Below, piece after piece: positions 26,311 to 34,190 of a stretch of 38,400 nt of DNA. Numbering within the stretch: position 1 is the first letter of the stretch; every line of letters starts with the position of its first letter. Under the pieces are notes generated by a model. It was not told where the DNA came from. It ran no database searches and saw only the letters and a list, made by a program, of their open reading frames with translations. Source of the stretch: Nocardia cyriacigeorgica (lineage in GTDB: Bacteria; Actinomycetota; Actinomycetes; Mycobacteriales; Mycobacteriaceae); the NCBI RefSeq assembly GCF_010858045.1, contig NZ_JAAGVC010000047.1, positions 1 to 38,400 of the forward strand. The letters run 5' to 3'. The translations under genes and the position numbers were made by a program.

Positions 26311-26449
26311 ATCCGGCCGTGAACCCCCAGTGGTCGGTCCGTCAGGATCGAACAAAACCGCTGGCAGGCGCGCGTTCGGGTGGCAACGCGACCATGCCCG
26401 TCGGGTCGGAAATCCGGCGTGCTTTTACGTCCAGGTCAAGGAGGCTGAA

Positions 26450-26818
26450 GTGATTCAGCAGGAGTCGCGACTGCGCGTCGCCGACAACACGGGAGCGAAG
26501 GAAATCCTTTGCATCCGCGTTCTCGGTGGTTCGTCGCGTCGCTATGCCGGTATCGGCGATGTCATCGTCGCCACCGTGAAGGACGCCATCCCCGGCGGCA
26601 ACGTCAAGCGGGGTGACGTCGTCAAGGCCGTCGTCGTGCGCACCACCAAGGAGCGCCGTCGTCCGGATGGTTCCTACATCCGTTTCGACGAGAACGCCGC
26701 CGTGCTCATCAAGCCGGACAACGATCCGCGCGGCACCCGCATCTTCGGCCCGGTCGGCCGCGAGCTGCGTGACAAGAAGTTCATGAAGATCGTCTCGCTG
26801 GCCCCGGAGGTGCTCTGA
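26450..26818 (+). CDS. rplN: 50S ribosomal protein L14
   Basis: This 122-residue protein is the normal length for L14 and is recognisable throughout (QQESRLRVADNTGAKE at the start, KKFMKIVSLAPEVL at the end). It binds 23S rRNA near the L19 and 30S interface. The GTG at 26450 is chosen because GGAGG lies 5 nt upstream and it gives the family N-terminus. It opens the first half of the spc operon. In many bacteria rpsQ precedes it directly, but here a regulator gene and a promoter do. Confidence 0.97.
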   Translation: MIQQESRLRVADNTGAKEILCIRVLGGSSRRYAGIGDVIVATVKDAIPGGNVKRGDVVKAVVVRTTKERRRPDGSYIRFDENAAVLIKPDNDPRGTRIFGPVGRELRDKKFMKIVSLAPEVL

Positions 26819-26819
26819 C

Positions 26820-27137
26820 ATGAAGGTGCACAAGGGCGACACCGTGCTCGTCATCTCGGGTAAGGACAAGGGCGCCAAGGGCAAGGTCATCCAGGCCTAC
26901 CCGGCGACCAACAAGGTCCTCGTCGAGGGCGTGAACCGGATCAAGAAGCACGTCGCGAACTCCGCCAACCAGCGCGGCGCCTCCTCGGGCGGCATCGTGA
27001 CCCAGGAAGCCCCGATCCACGTGTCCAACGTGATGGTCGTCGACTCCGATGGCAAGCCGACCCGCGTCGGCTACCGGACCGACGAAGAGACCGGCAAGCG
27101 GGTTCGGATCTCCCGTAACAACGGGAAGGACATCTGA
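26820..27137 (+). CDS. rplX: 50S ribosomal protein L24
   Basis: This 105-residue L24 has the KOW motif at its N-terminus (KGDTVLVISGKDKGAKG). It initiates folding of the 50S subunit by binding the 5' part of 23S rRNA. It starts one base after the rplN stop (TGACATG), so translation is coupled. Length and sequence are normal. Confidence 0.97.
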   Translation: MKVHKGDTVLVISGKDKGAKGKVIQAYPATNKVLVEGVNRIKKHVANSANQRGASSGGIVTQEAPIHVSNVMVVDSDGKPTRVGYRTDEETGKRVRISRNNGKDI

Positions 27138-27138
27138 C

Positions 27139-27702
27139 ATGACCACGACTGAAAACGTGCAGCCTCGGCTGAAGCAGCGCTACCGCGAGGAAATCAAGGA
27201 CGCGCTGAACAAGGAATTCAACTACGCCAACGTGATGCAGATCCCCGGCGTGGTGAAGGTCGTCGTGAACATGGGTGTCGGTGACGCCGCGCGCGACGCC
27301 AAGCTCATCAACGGCGCCGTCAACGACCTGGCCCTGATCACCGGCCAGAAGCCGGAGATCCGCAAGGCCACCAAGTCCATCGCGCAGTTCAAGCTGCGTG
27401 AGGGCATGCCGATCGGCGCCAAGGTCACCCTGCGCGGCGACCGGATGTGGGAGTTCCTGGACCGCCTGGTCTCCATCGCGCTGCCGCGTATCCGCGACTT
27501 CCGTGGTCTGTCGCCGAAGCAGTTCGACGGCAACGGCAACTACACCTTCGGTCTGAGCGAGCAGTCGATGTTCCACGAGATCGATGTGGACTCCATCGAC
27601 CGTCCGCGCGGTATGGACATCACCGTCGTGACCACTGCGACCAACAACGAAGAAGGCCGTGCCCTGCTCAAGCACCTCGGCTTCCCGTTCAAGGAGAACT
27701 GA
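27139..27702 (+). CDS. rplE: 50S ribosomal protein L5
   Basis: This 187-residue protein carries L5 family blocks such as GVVKVVVNMGVGDA and GLSEQSMFHEID. It binds 5S rRNA in the central protuberance. The ATG at 27139 follows the rplX stop by one base, with GGAAGG upstream. Longer frames exist upstream but lie inside rplX. Confidence 0.97.
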   Translation: MTTTENVQPRLKQRYREEIKDALNKEFNYANVMQIPGVVKVVVNMGVGDAARDAKLINGAVNDLALITGQKPEIRKATKSIAQFKLREGMPIGAKVTLRGDRMWEFLDRLVSIALPRIRDFRGLSPKQFDGNGNYTFGLSEQSMFHEIDVDSIDRPRGMDITVVTTATNNEEGRALLKHLGFPFKEN

Positions 27703-27706
27703 GCAC

Positions 27707-27892
27707 ATGGCTAAGAAAGCTCTGGTCAACAAGGCCAACCGCAAGCCGAAGTTCGCCGTCCGGGCCTACACCCGCTGCCAGCGCTGCGGCCGCCCGCACG
27801 CGGTCTACCGCAAGTTCGGCCTGTGCCGCGTGTGCCTGCGCGAAATGGCGCACCGCGGCGAGCTGCCCGGCGTGCACAAGAGCTCCTGGTGA
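27707..27892 (+). CDS. rpsZ: 30S ribosomal protein S14, zinc-binding type
   Basis: The 61-residue short form of S14 has two CxxC pairs (C24/C27 and C40/C43) that bind zinc. Many actinomycetes also carry a longer zinc-free S14 elsewhere, used when zinc is scarce; it is not in this window. The gene starts 4 bp after rplE with GGAG upstream. It is the last gene of this block: a strong terminator follows, instead of rpsH as in most relatives. Confidence 0.96.
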   Translation: MAKKALVNKANRKPKFAVRAYTRCQRCGRPHAVYRKFGLCRVCLREMAHRGELPGVHKSSW

Positions 27893-27928
27893 GCTCGCGC
27901 TGAGCGCAATCGGCTAGGCGAGAACTGA

Positions 27929-27965
27929 ACGAGGGCACGGACTCCGGTGGAGTCCGTGCCCTCGT
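27929..27965. terminator. Strong hairpin after rpsZ
   Basis: A perfect 17-bp stem (27929-27945 with 27949-27965) closes a 3-nt GGT loop; the core is GAGGGCACGGACTCC. It sits between rpsZ and the convergent small gene, so it can stop transcription in both directions. It physically ends the first spc block. Confidence 0.9.
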
Positions 27966-27983
27966 CGCGTGATCCGGTACCGG

Positions 27984-28247
27984 TCACCAGGGCAGGCAGC
28001 CGGCCATCTTCAGCCGAGTGGCCAGACCCGAGCCGATGGTGGTGCTCGACCCCTGGCCGGTCGTCAGCGCGAGCAGCAGATCGACACCGAGCCCGGCGCC
28101 GATGGAGCAGCCGAGCAGATTGATGTCGACGGTGATCCGCTCCTCGGGCGCACCGGGCAGCGGTTCGTCGGCATGTGCCGGGCTCGCCACTGCCACGGTT
28201 GCCGCCGCGAGTGCCGCCGCGACGATGCCCGCTTTGATCGATCGCAC
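27984..28247 (-). CDS. Small secreted protein inserted in the spc operon
   Basis: This 87-residue product starts at a GTG with AGGAGG 6 nt upstream, an excellent site. Its N-terminus is a signal peptide (RSIKAGIVAAALAAATVAVA ending SPAHA), leaving a mature chain of about 60 residues that begins DEPLPGAPEE. The mature part has two cysteines (LLGCSIG and AGCLPW), which could form one disulfide, and a Gly/Leu-rich middle. I recognise no family with confidence, although small two-Cys exported proteins are common in Nocardia and Rhodococcus. It is transcribed against the ribosomal genes and ends 19 bp from the rpsZ terminator. A much longer open frame upstream is antisense to rpsH and rplF and is not the gene. 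Confidence 0.75.
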   Translation of the reverse strand: MRSIKAGIVAAALAAATVAVASPAHADEPLPGAPEERITVDINLLGCSIGAGLGVDLLLALTTGQGSSTTIGSGLATRLKMAGCLPW

Positions 28248-28412
28248 CTGATCCTCCTCATATGCGCATGCGCGCTGTGATGCCGGTTTCGGAAAAGTAA
28301 GTGCGGTGGTCGAACACCCGACCCGCGCACTATCCACTTGTTGACCGGCGGGTGCGGGCGGAAACGTGATCTCTGTGCGGGCACGGACCCGGCCCGGGCC
28401 GCGGGTAGACCC

Positions 28413-28477
28413 CGATTTGGTCCTGACCAGGCCCCCATCTACACTAGAGCGGTTGCCTGGGCACCTCTGTGCCCGCA
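28413..28477 (+). repeat. Promoter module copy 2 (upstream of rpsH)
   Basis: This is the counterpart of 26246-26310 before rplN, with the same blocks CGATTTGG, TACACTAGA, CGGTTGCCTG and CTGTGCCCGCA. The bases between the blocks differ more, which implies selection on the shared parts or shared ancestry. Confidence 0.85.
28417..28445 (+). promoter_or_regulatory. rpsH promoter
   Basis: TTGGTC (28417-28422) and TACACT (28440-28445) are 17 bp apart. They lie about 190 bp before the rpsH start and give the second half of the spc operon its own promoter. Confidence 0.7.
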
Positions 28478-28634
28478 TGCGGTCTGCGTGTGGGTGGCCC
28501 GGGCGATGCGAACTCATCCGGTCGGCAAGGGTCGACCGGACCAGCCGAATTGCTGTAGGCCCACGATCTGTGCCCTGAAAAGGGGTGCGGGTGCTGTATG
28601 GGAACCGCAGCGAGAAAGGTGTCGAGGTCGAACT

Positions 28635-29033
28635 ATGACCATGACTGATCCGATCGCAGACTTCCTGACACGTCTGCGCAACGCCAACTCGGCGTACCAC
28701 GATCAGGTGAAGGCTCCGCACTCCAAGCTCAAGGCGAACATCGCCGAGATCCTGAAGCGCGAGGGTTACATCGCCGATTACCGCACCGAAGACGCCGCCG
28801 TTGGCAAGAACCTCGTCGTCGATCTGAAGTACGGCCCCAGCCGTGAGCGCAGCCTGCAGGGCCTGCGCCGCGTCTCGAAGCCGGGTCTGCGTGTGTACGC
28901 GAAGTCCACCAACCTGCCCAAGGTCCTCGGCGGCCTCGGTGTGGCGATCATCTCCACGTCCACCGGCCTCCTGACCGACCGTCAGGCAGCCAAAGCCGGC
29001 GTGGGCGGCGAAGTCCTCGCCTACGTCTGGTAA
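28635..29033 (+). CDS. rpsH: 30S ribosomal protein S8
   Basis: This 132-residue S8 starts TMTDPIADFLTRLRNA and contains the conserved ISTSTGLLTDRQA region near the C-terminus. It binds 16S rRNA in the platform, and in E. coli it is the autogenous repressor of the spc operon; whether that holds here is not known. ATG 28635 follows GGTGTCGAGG. It is the first gene of the second block. Confidence 0.97.
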   Translation: MTMTDPIADFLTRLRNANSAYHDQVKAPHSKLKANIAEILKREGYIADYRTEDAAVGKNLVVDLKYGPSRERSLQGLRRVSKPGLRVYAKSTNLPKVLGGLGVAIISTSTGLLTDRQAAKAGVGGEVLAYVW

Positions 29034-29046
29034 GGGAGGTAGAGAC

Positions 29047-29586
29047 ATGTCGCGTATTGGTAAGCAGCCCATCGCCATCCCCTCCGGCGTCGAAGTCACC
29101 ATCAACGGCCAGGATGTCGCGGTGAAGGGCCCCAAGGGCCAGCTGTCGCTGACGGTGTCCGAGCCGATCACCGTCACCAAGGGTGACGACGGTCAGCTCC
29201 AGGTCGCCCGTCCCGACGACGAGCGCCGCAGCCGTGCCCTGCACGGCCTGACCCGCACCCTGGTCGCCAACATGATCGAAGGCGTCACCAAGGGCTACGA
29301 GAAGAAGCTCGAGATCGCAGGCGTCGGTTACCGCGTCGCGCTCAAGGGCCAGAACCTCGAATTCGCCCTCGGCTTCAGCCACCCGGTCGTTGCCGAGCCG
29401 CCGCAGGGCATCACCTTCGCGGTGGAATCGCCCACCAAGTTCTCGGTGGCCGGTATCGATAAGCAGCTGGTCGGCGAGGTCGCCGCCAACATCCGCAAGT
29501 ACCGGAAGCCGGAGCCCTACAAGGGCAAGGGCATCCGCTACGCCGGCGAGAACGTTCGCCGCAAGGTCGGAAAGACGGGTAAGTGA
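29047..29586 (+). CDS. rplF: 50S ribosomal protein L6
   Basis: This 179-residue L6 runs from SRIGKQPIAIPSGV to the C-terminal GKGIRYAGENVRRKVGKTGK, the hallmark of the family. It lies at the base of the L7/L12 stalk. It starts 13 bp after rpsH with GGGAGG upstream. Length and composition are normal. Confidence 0.97.
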   Translation: MSRIGKQPIAIPSGVEVTINGQDVAVKGPKGQLSLTVSEPITVTKGDDGQLQVARPDDERRSRALHGLTRTLVANMIEGVTKGYEKKLEIAGVGYRVALKGQNLEFALGFSHPVVAEPPQGITFAVESPTKFSVAGIDKQLVGEVAANIRKYRKPEPYKGKGIRYAGENVRRKVGKTGK

Positions 29587-29588
29587 TC

Positions 29589-29996
29589 ATGGCGCAAACC
29601 GAGAATCAGAAGGCCAAGCGCATTCCGCTGGGCAAGGATGCTTCCACCCGGCGTCGGCTGTCGAAGACCCGTCGCCACTTCCGCCTGCGCAAGAAGGTCG
29701 CCGGCACCACCGAGCGTCCGCGTCTGGTCGTGCACCGCTCCTCGCGGCACCTGCACGCCCAGCTGGTCGACGACTCGCTCGGCAAGACCATCGCCGCGGC
29801 CTCCAGCATCGAGGCCGATGTGCGCGCGATCGACGGCGACAAGACCGCCAAGGGCAAGAAGGTCGGCGAGCTGATCGCCGAGCGCGCCAAGGCTGCCGGT
29901 GTCGAGGCCGTCGTGTTCGACCGTGGTGGTCACGATTACCACGGCCGCATCGCCGCGCTGGCCGATGCCGCTCGCGAAGGTGGGTTGAAGTTCTGA
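29589..29996 (+). CDS. rplR: 50S ribosomal protein L18
   Basis: This 135-residue L18 binds 5S rRNA with L5. The C-terminal VVFDRGGHDYHGRIAALADA block is diagnostic. I chose ATG 29589. A GTG at 29583 overlaps the rplF stop (GTGA) and would add two residues, so the exact start is uncertain by 6 bp. Confidence 0.96.
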   Translation: MAQTENQKAKRIPLGKDASTRRRLSKTRRHFRLRKKVAGTTERPRLVVHRSSRHLHAQLVDDSLGKTIAAASSIEADVRAIDGDKTAKGKKVGELIAERAKAAGVEAVVFDRGGHDYHGRIAALADAAREGGLKF

Positions 29997-30030
29997 TGAT
30001 GATCAAGATTGCGAACGGAAGGAACGTCTG

Positions 30031-30678
30031 ATGCCGGGACGTCAGAGGCGTGACGGCGGAAACGGACCCGCCGGACAGAACGGAAGCGCCCCCGAGGGCG
30101 GCCGCGACAACCGCCGTGGTGGCGACCGTCGCGGTGGCGGTGACCGTCGCGACCAGGCCGCCGAGAAGAACCAGCTCGAGCGCGTCGTCGCGATCAACCG
30201 CGTGTCGAAGGTCGTGAAGGGTGGTCGGCGCTTCAGCTTCACCGCCCTGGTCATCGTCGGTGACGGCAACGGCCTGGTCGGTGTCGGTTACGGCAAGGCC
30301 AAGGAAGTTCCCGCCGCCATCCAGAAGGGTGTCGAGGAAGCGCGCAAGGGCTTCTTCCGCGTCCCGATGATCGGCTCCACCATCACCCACCCGGTGCAGG
30401 GCGAGGCGGCGGCCGGTGTGGTCATGCTGCGTCCGGCTTCCCCGGGTACCGGTGTGATCGCCGGTGGTGCCGCGCGCGCCGTGCTGGAGTGCGCGGGCAT
30501 CCACGACATCCTGGCCAAGTCGCTCGGTAGCGACAACGCGATCAACGTCGTGCACGCGACCGTTGCCGCGCTCAAGCAGCTGCAGCGTCCCGAAGAGGTC
30601 GCGGCCCGTCGTGGTCTGCCGCTCGAGGACGTCGCTCCCGCGGGCATGCTGCGTGCCCGTGCCGGACAAGGAGTCTGA
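30031..30678 (+). CDS. rpsE: 30S ribosomal protein S5
   Basis: This 215-residue S5 has an actinobacterial N-terminal extension of about 48 residues rich in Arg, Gly and Asp (GGDRRGGGDRRDQ). The double-stranded RNA-binding fold follows (ERVVAINRVSKVVKGGRRFS). S5 shapes the mRNA entry site and affects decoding accuracy. ATG 30031 follows GGAAGGAA. Confidence 0.97.
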   Translation: MPGRQRRDGGNGPAGQNGSAPEGGRDNRRGGDRRGGGDRRDQAAEKNQLERVVAINRVSKVVKGGRRFSFTALVIVGDGNGLVGVGYGKAKEVPAAIQKGVEEARKGFFRVPMIGSTITHPVQGEAAAGVVMLRPASPGTGVIAGGAARAVLECAGIHDILAKSLGSDNAINVVHATVAALKQLQRPEEVAARRGLPLEDVAPAGMLRARAGQGV

Positions 30679-30680
30679 CC

Positions 30681-30860
30681 ATGGCAGATCTCAAGGTGAC
30701 CCAGATCAAGAGTTCGATCGGCGCCAAGCAGAATCAGCGGGACAGCCTGCGCACCCTCGGTCTGCGGGGCATCCGCAAGTCGGTGGTCCGTGAGGACAAC
30801 GCCCAGAACCGTGGGCTGATCAACGTCGTGCGCCACCTCGTAACAGTTGAGGAGGTCTGA
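30681..30860 (+). CDS. rpmD: 50S ribosomal protein L30
   Basis: This 59-residue protein begins ADLKVTQIKSSIG and contains RTLGLRGIRKSVV, the L30 signature. It starts two bases after the rpsE stop and ends one base before rplO, so three genes are tightly coupled. L30 is absent in some bacteria but normal here. Confidence 0.96.
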   Translation: MADLKVTQIKSSIGAKQNQRDSLRTLGLRGIRKSVVREDNAQNRGLINVVRHLVTVEEV

Positions 30861-30861
30861 C

Positions 30862-31305
30862 ATGACCATCAAGTTGCATCACCTGCGTCCTGCCCCCGGC
30901 GCCAAGACCGAGAAGACCCGTGTGGGTCGCGGTGAGGGCTCCAAGGGTAAGACCGCGGGCCGCGGTACCAAGGGCACCAAGGCTCGTAAGAACGTCCCGG
31001 CCGCCTTCGAGGGCGGGCAGATGCCGATCCACATGCGGCTGCCCAAGCTCAAGGGCTTCACCAACCCGTTCCGGACCGAGTACCAGGTCGTGAACGTCGG
31101 CGCGATCGCCGAGCTGTTCCCGCAGGGTGGCCAGATCGGCAAGGACGAGCTCGTCGCTGCCGGTGCGGTCCGCAAGAACCAGTTGGTCAAGGTCCTCGGC
31201 GAGGGAGAGATCTCCGTCGCGGTCCAGATCAGCGCGGACAAGTTCTCCGGCTCCGCCAAGGAGAAGATCACCGCGGCCGGTGGCACCGTCACCGAGCTGG
31301 GCTGA
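30862..31305 (+). CDS. rplO: 50S ribosomal protein L15
   Basis: This 147-residue L15 has the basic, glycine-rich N-terminal tail that threads into 23S rRNA (VGRGEGSKGKTAGRGTKG), followed by the globular domain ending GGTVTELG. ATG 30862 follows GAGGAGG and lies one base after the rpmD stop. It is the last ribosomal gene here; a terminator follows before secY. Confidence 0.97.
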   Translation: MTIKLHHLRPAPGAKTEKTRVGRGEGSKGKTAGRGTKGTKARKNVPAAFEGGQMPIHMRLPKLKGFTNPFRTEYQVVNVGAIAELFPQGGQIGKDELVAAGAVRKNQLVKVLGEGEISVAVQISADKFSGSAKEKITAAGGTVTELG

Positions 31306-31323
31306 CGTTAGGAATTCCACAGC

Positions 31324-31355
31324 GGCACCGGACGAGTGAGAACTCGTCCGGTGCC
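31324..31355 (+). terminator. Terminator between rplO and secY
   Basis: GGCACCGGACGAG (31324-31336) pairs perfectly with CTCGTCCGGTGCC (31343-31355) around a 6-nt loop. It lies 18 bp past rplO and separates the ribosomal block from secY-adk-map, which must then have its own promoter in 31356-31482 or depend on read-through. I see no clear promoter motif there. Confidence 0.85.
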
Positions 31356-31482
31356 ACTGTTAGAGTTCAAGTGTTGTCTGCCAAGACTCGTCATGGGGTC
31401 GGCGTCGAGGGACCGGGGTTTCTGATTCCGGACCACCGCTGAAAGTTCCATGGCATGACCATGTCGTTCGCCAGGAGGATCT

Positions 31483-32805
31483 GTGCTTTCCGCCTTCGTA
31501 TCGGCCTTCCGGACTCCGGACTTACGGCGGAAGATTCTCTTCACGCTGGGGTTGGTCGCGCTGTACCGTGCCGGTGCCGCGTTGCCGTCGCCCGGTGTCG
31601 ATTATCGGGCGGTCCAGGAGTGCGTCGACCTGGTCTCCGGCGGTGAGAACGCCGGTATCTACCAGCTGATCAACCTGTTCTCCGGTGGTGCGCTGCTGCA
31701 GTTGTCGGTCTTCGCGATCGGCATCATGCCCTACATCACCGCGAGCATCATCATCCAGCTGCTGACGGTCGTCATCCCGCGGTTCGAGGAACTGCGCAAG
31801 GAAGGCCAGGCCGGCCAGACCAAGATGACGCAGTACACGCGTTATCTGTCCATCGCGCTGGCCGTGCTCCAGGCCACCGGTCTGGTGGCGCTCGCGGCCC
31901 GCGGTCAGCTGCTGCAGGGCTGCCAGCAGGACATCCTCGCCGACACCAGCATCTTCGGCATGATCATCATCGTGCTGGTCATGACGGCCGGTGCGGCGCT
32001 GGTCATGTGGTTCGGCGAGCAGATCACCGAGCGCGGTATCGGCAACGGCATGTCGCTGCTGATCTTCGCCGGTATCGCCGCCCGCATCCCGACCGAGGGC
32101 AAGGCCATCCTGGACAGCCGCGGTGGTCTGGTGTTCGGCCTGGTGTGTGTGGCCGCGTTCGCGATCATCGTCGCGGTGATCTTCGTCGAGCAGGGTCAGC
32201 GCCGGATTCCGGTGCAGTACGCCAAGCGCGTGGTCGGCCGCAAGATGTACGGCGGCTCGTCGACCTATCTGCCGTTGAAGGTGAACCAGGCCGGCGTGAT
32301 CCCGGTGATCTTCGCGTCCTCGCTGCTGTATCTGCCGAATCTGATCGCGCAGCTGACGGGCTCGCAGAACAATCCGGATCCCAGCTGGTGGCAGGAGATC
32401 ATCCAGAAGTATCTGGTGAATCCGAGCAACCCGGTCTACATCGCGATCTACTTCGGCATGATCGTGTTCTTCACCTACTTCTATGTCGCGATCACCTTCA
32501 ATCCGGAGGAACGCGCCGACGAGATGAAGAAGTTCGGTGGCTTCATTCCGGGCTACCGGCCCGGTAAGCCGACTGCCGATCATCTCAGTTTCGTGCTGAG
32601 TCGCATCACCCTCCCCGGCTCGATCTACCTCGGCGCGGTAGCCGTCCTGCCGAACCTGTTCCTCGACATCGGTAATACCGGTGGCGTGCAGAACCTGCCG
32701 TTCGGCGGCACGGCCGTGCTGATCATGGTGAGCGTCGGTTTGGACACCGTGAAGCAGATCGAAAGCCAACTGATGAATCGAAATTACGAAGGGTTCCTCA
32801 AGTGA
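31483..32805 (+). CDS. secY: Protein translocase channel SecY
   Basis: This 440-residue protein with ten membrane segments forms the Sec translocation pore. Family blocks include GIMPYITASIIIQLL, ITERGIGNGMSLLIFAGI and, in cytoplasmic loops, VEQGQRRIPVQYAKR. The GTG at 31483 is chosen for the AGGAGG site 5 nt upstream and the normal N-terminus (LSAFVSAFRTPDLRRK). It overlaps adk by 4 bp (GTGA). Confidence 0.97.
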   Translation: MLSAFVSAFRTPDLRRKILFTLGLVALYRAGAALPSPGVDYRAVQECVDLVSGGENAGIYQLINLFSGGALLQLSVFAIGIMPYITASIIIQLLTVVIPRFEELRKEGQAGQTKMTQYTRYLSIALAVLQATGLVALAARGQLLQGCQQDILADTSIFGMIIIVLVMTAGAALVMWFGEQITERGIGNGMSLLIFAGIAARIPTEGKAILDSRGGLVFGLVCVAAFAIIVAVIFVEQGQRRIPVQYAKRVVGRKMYGGSSTYLPLKVNQAGVIPVIFASSLLYLPNLIAQLTGSQNNPDPSWWQEIIQKYLVNPSNPVYIAIYFGMIVFFTYFYVAITFNPEERADEMKKFGGFIPGYRPGKPTADHLSFVLSRITLPGSIYLGAVAVLPNLFLDIGNTGGVQNLPFGGTAVLIMVSVGLDTVKQIESQLMNRNYEGFLK

Positions 32806-33347
32806 GAGTTGTACTGCTCGGACCGCCGGGTGCAGGCAAGGGCACGCAAGCCGTTCTGCTGTCGGAAAAGCTCGGTGTGCCACACATCTCCACGGGGGAC
32901 CTGTTCCGCGCGAACATCAGCCAGCAGACCCCGCTGGGTCGCGAGGCGCAGAAGTACATCGATGCCGGCGATCTGGTGCCGAGCGATGTGACCAACCGGA
33001 TGGTCGAGGCCCGCGTGGCCGAGCCCGACGCTGTCAACGGTTTCGTGCTCGACGGTTACCCGCGCACGGTCGACCAGGCCGACGCCCTGGAGAAGATCCT
33101 CGGCGATATGGACAAGAAGCTGGACGCGGTGCTCTGCTTCGTCGTGCCGGAGGAAGTGCTCAAGGAGCGCATGCTGGCGCGCGGTCGCGGCGACGACAAC
33201 GAACAGATCATCGACAACCGGCTGCGGGTGTACCGCTCGGAGACCGAGCCGCTGCTCGAGCACTACGACGGCCTGGTCGTCACCGTCGACGGTGTCGGCG
33301 AGGTCGACGAGGTCAACGCCCGGGCGCTGCGCGCGCTGGGACACTGA
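32802..33347 (+). CDS. adk: Adenylate kinase
   Basis: This enzyme interconverts ATP + AMP and two ADP. The P-loop is GPPGAGKGT (7-15, Lys13), followed by the AMP-site stretch STGDLFRANI and the conserved GYPRTVDQADAL. At 181 residues it is the short-LID actinobacterial form, without the zinc-finger LID. The GTG start overlaps the secY stop. secY-adk-map is the usual order in the group. Confidence 0.97.
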   Translation: MRVVLLGPPGAGKGTQAVLLSEKLGVPHISTGDLFRANISQQTPLGREAQKYIDAGDLVPSDVTNRMVEARVAEPDAVNGFVLDGYPRTVDQADALEKILGDMDKKLDAVLCFVVPEEVLKERMLARGRGDDNEQIIDNRLRVYRSETEPLLEHYDGLVVTVDGVGEVDEVNARALRALGH

Positions 33348-33379
33348 TCATCCACTCGACGATGGAGCACTGAGGCGCC

Positions 33380-34180
33380 ATGGTTTTCGGCCGCAAGCGC
33401 AAGAAAGTGGTGCCGTTCCGCACGGCGGGCGAAGTGGACGCGATGGCGGCCGCGGGAGCGATCGTCGGTCGCGCCCTGGTCGCCGTGCGCGCCGCCGCAG
33501 TGCCGGGCGCCTCGACGCTCGATCTCGATCAGGTGGCCGAGCAGGTCATCCGTGACGCCGGCGCGGTGCCGTCGTTCAAGGGCTACCAGGGTTTCCCCGC
33601 CTCGATCTGCGCTTCGGTCAACGACCGGGTGGTGCACGGCATCCCCTCGGCCGAGGAGATCCTGGTCGAGGGCGATCTGGTGTCCATCGACTGCGGCGCC
33701 ATCCTCGACGGCTGGCACGGCGATTCGGCCTGGACCTTCGGCGTCGGCGAACTCTCCGAGGACGACCGGCTGCTGAGCGAGGCCACCCGGCTGTCGATGG
33801 AGGCCGGTATCGAGGCGATGCTGCCCGACAACCGCCTCTCCGACGTCTCGCACGCCATCGAGCTCGGCACCCGCGCCGCGGAGAAGGCGCACGGGCGCAG
33901 CTACGGCATCGTCGACGGCTACGGCGGCCACGCCATCGGCCGCGAGATGCACATGGAGCCGTTCCTGCCCAATGAGGGCGAGCCGGGCAAGGGCCCGCTG
34001 CTGGTGGTGGGTTCGGTGCTGGCCATCGAACCGATGCTCACGCTCGGCACCAGCGAAACCGATGTGCTCGACGACGACTGGACCGTTGTCACCTCCGACG
34101 GTTCCCGCGCCGCGCACTGGGAACACACCGTCGCCGTCACCGAAGACGGGCCCCGCATTCTCACCCCGCGCCCGGAGTAA
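33380..34180 (+). CDS. map: Methionine aminopeptidase, type I
   Basis: This 266-residue metallopeptidase removes the initiator Met from new proteins. The five metal ligands are visible: D104 (SIDCG), D115 (WHGDSAW), H184 (GGHAIG), E217 (AIEPM) and E248 (HWEHTV). It lacks the N-terminal SH3-ligand extension of some mycobacterial MetAPs. It begins 32 bp after adk and converges with dtd, whose stop is 10 bp away. In many relatives infA or sigL-type genes follow map; here dtd and an ESX-type locus do. Confidence 0.96.
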   Translation: MVFGRKRKKVVPFRTAGEVDAMAAAGAIVGRALVAVRAAAVPGASTLDLDQVAEQVIRDAGAVPSFKGYQGFPASICASVNDRVVHGIPSAEEILVEGDLVSIDCGAILDGWHGDSAWTFGVGELSEDDRLLSEATRLSMEAGIEAMLPDNRLSDVSHAIELGTRAAEKAHGRSYGIVDGYGGHAIGREMHMEPFLPNEGEPGKGPLLVVGSVLAIEPMLTLGTSETDVLDDDWTVVTSDGSRAAHWEHTVAVTEDGPRILTPRPE

Positions 34181-34190
34181 TCGGGCAGCC

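Larger units (their letters stand above)
28248..28634. other. Divergent region between the small secreted gene and rpsH
   Basis: These 387 bp hold the rpsH promoter module (28413-28477) followed by a leader of about 180 nt, plus the presumed promoter of the minus-strand gene nearer 28250-28400. No coding frame here is credible. A 10-bp palindrome GCGCATGCGC lies at about 28264-28273. Confidence 0.5.

Noticed and set aside
28248..29180. Upstream extension of the small secreted-protein frame to 398 codons
   Set aside because: It is antisense to rpsH and the start of rplF. The GTG at 28247 has an excellent ribosome-binding site and a signal peptide directly after it.
31356..31482. A dedicated secY promoter
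   Set aside because: The terminator implies one, but I could not find a credible -35/-10 pair at normal spacing.
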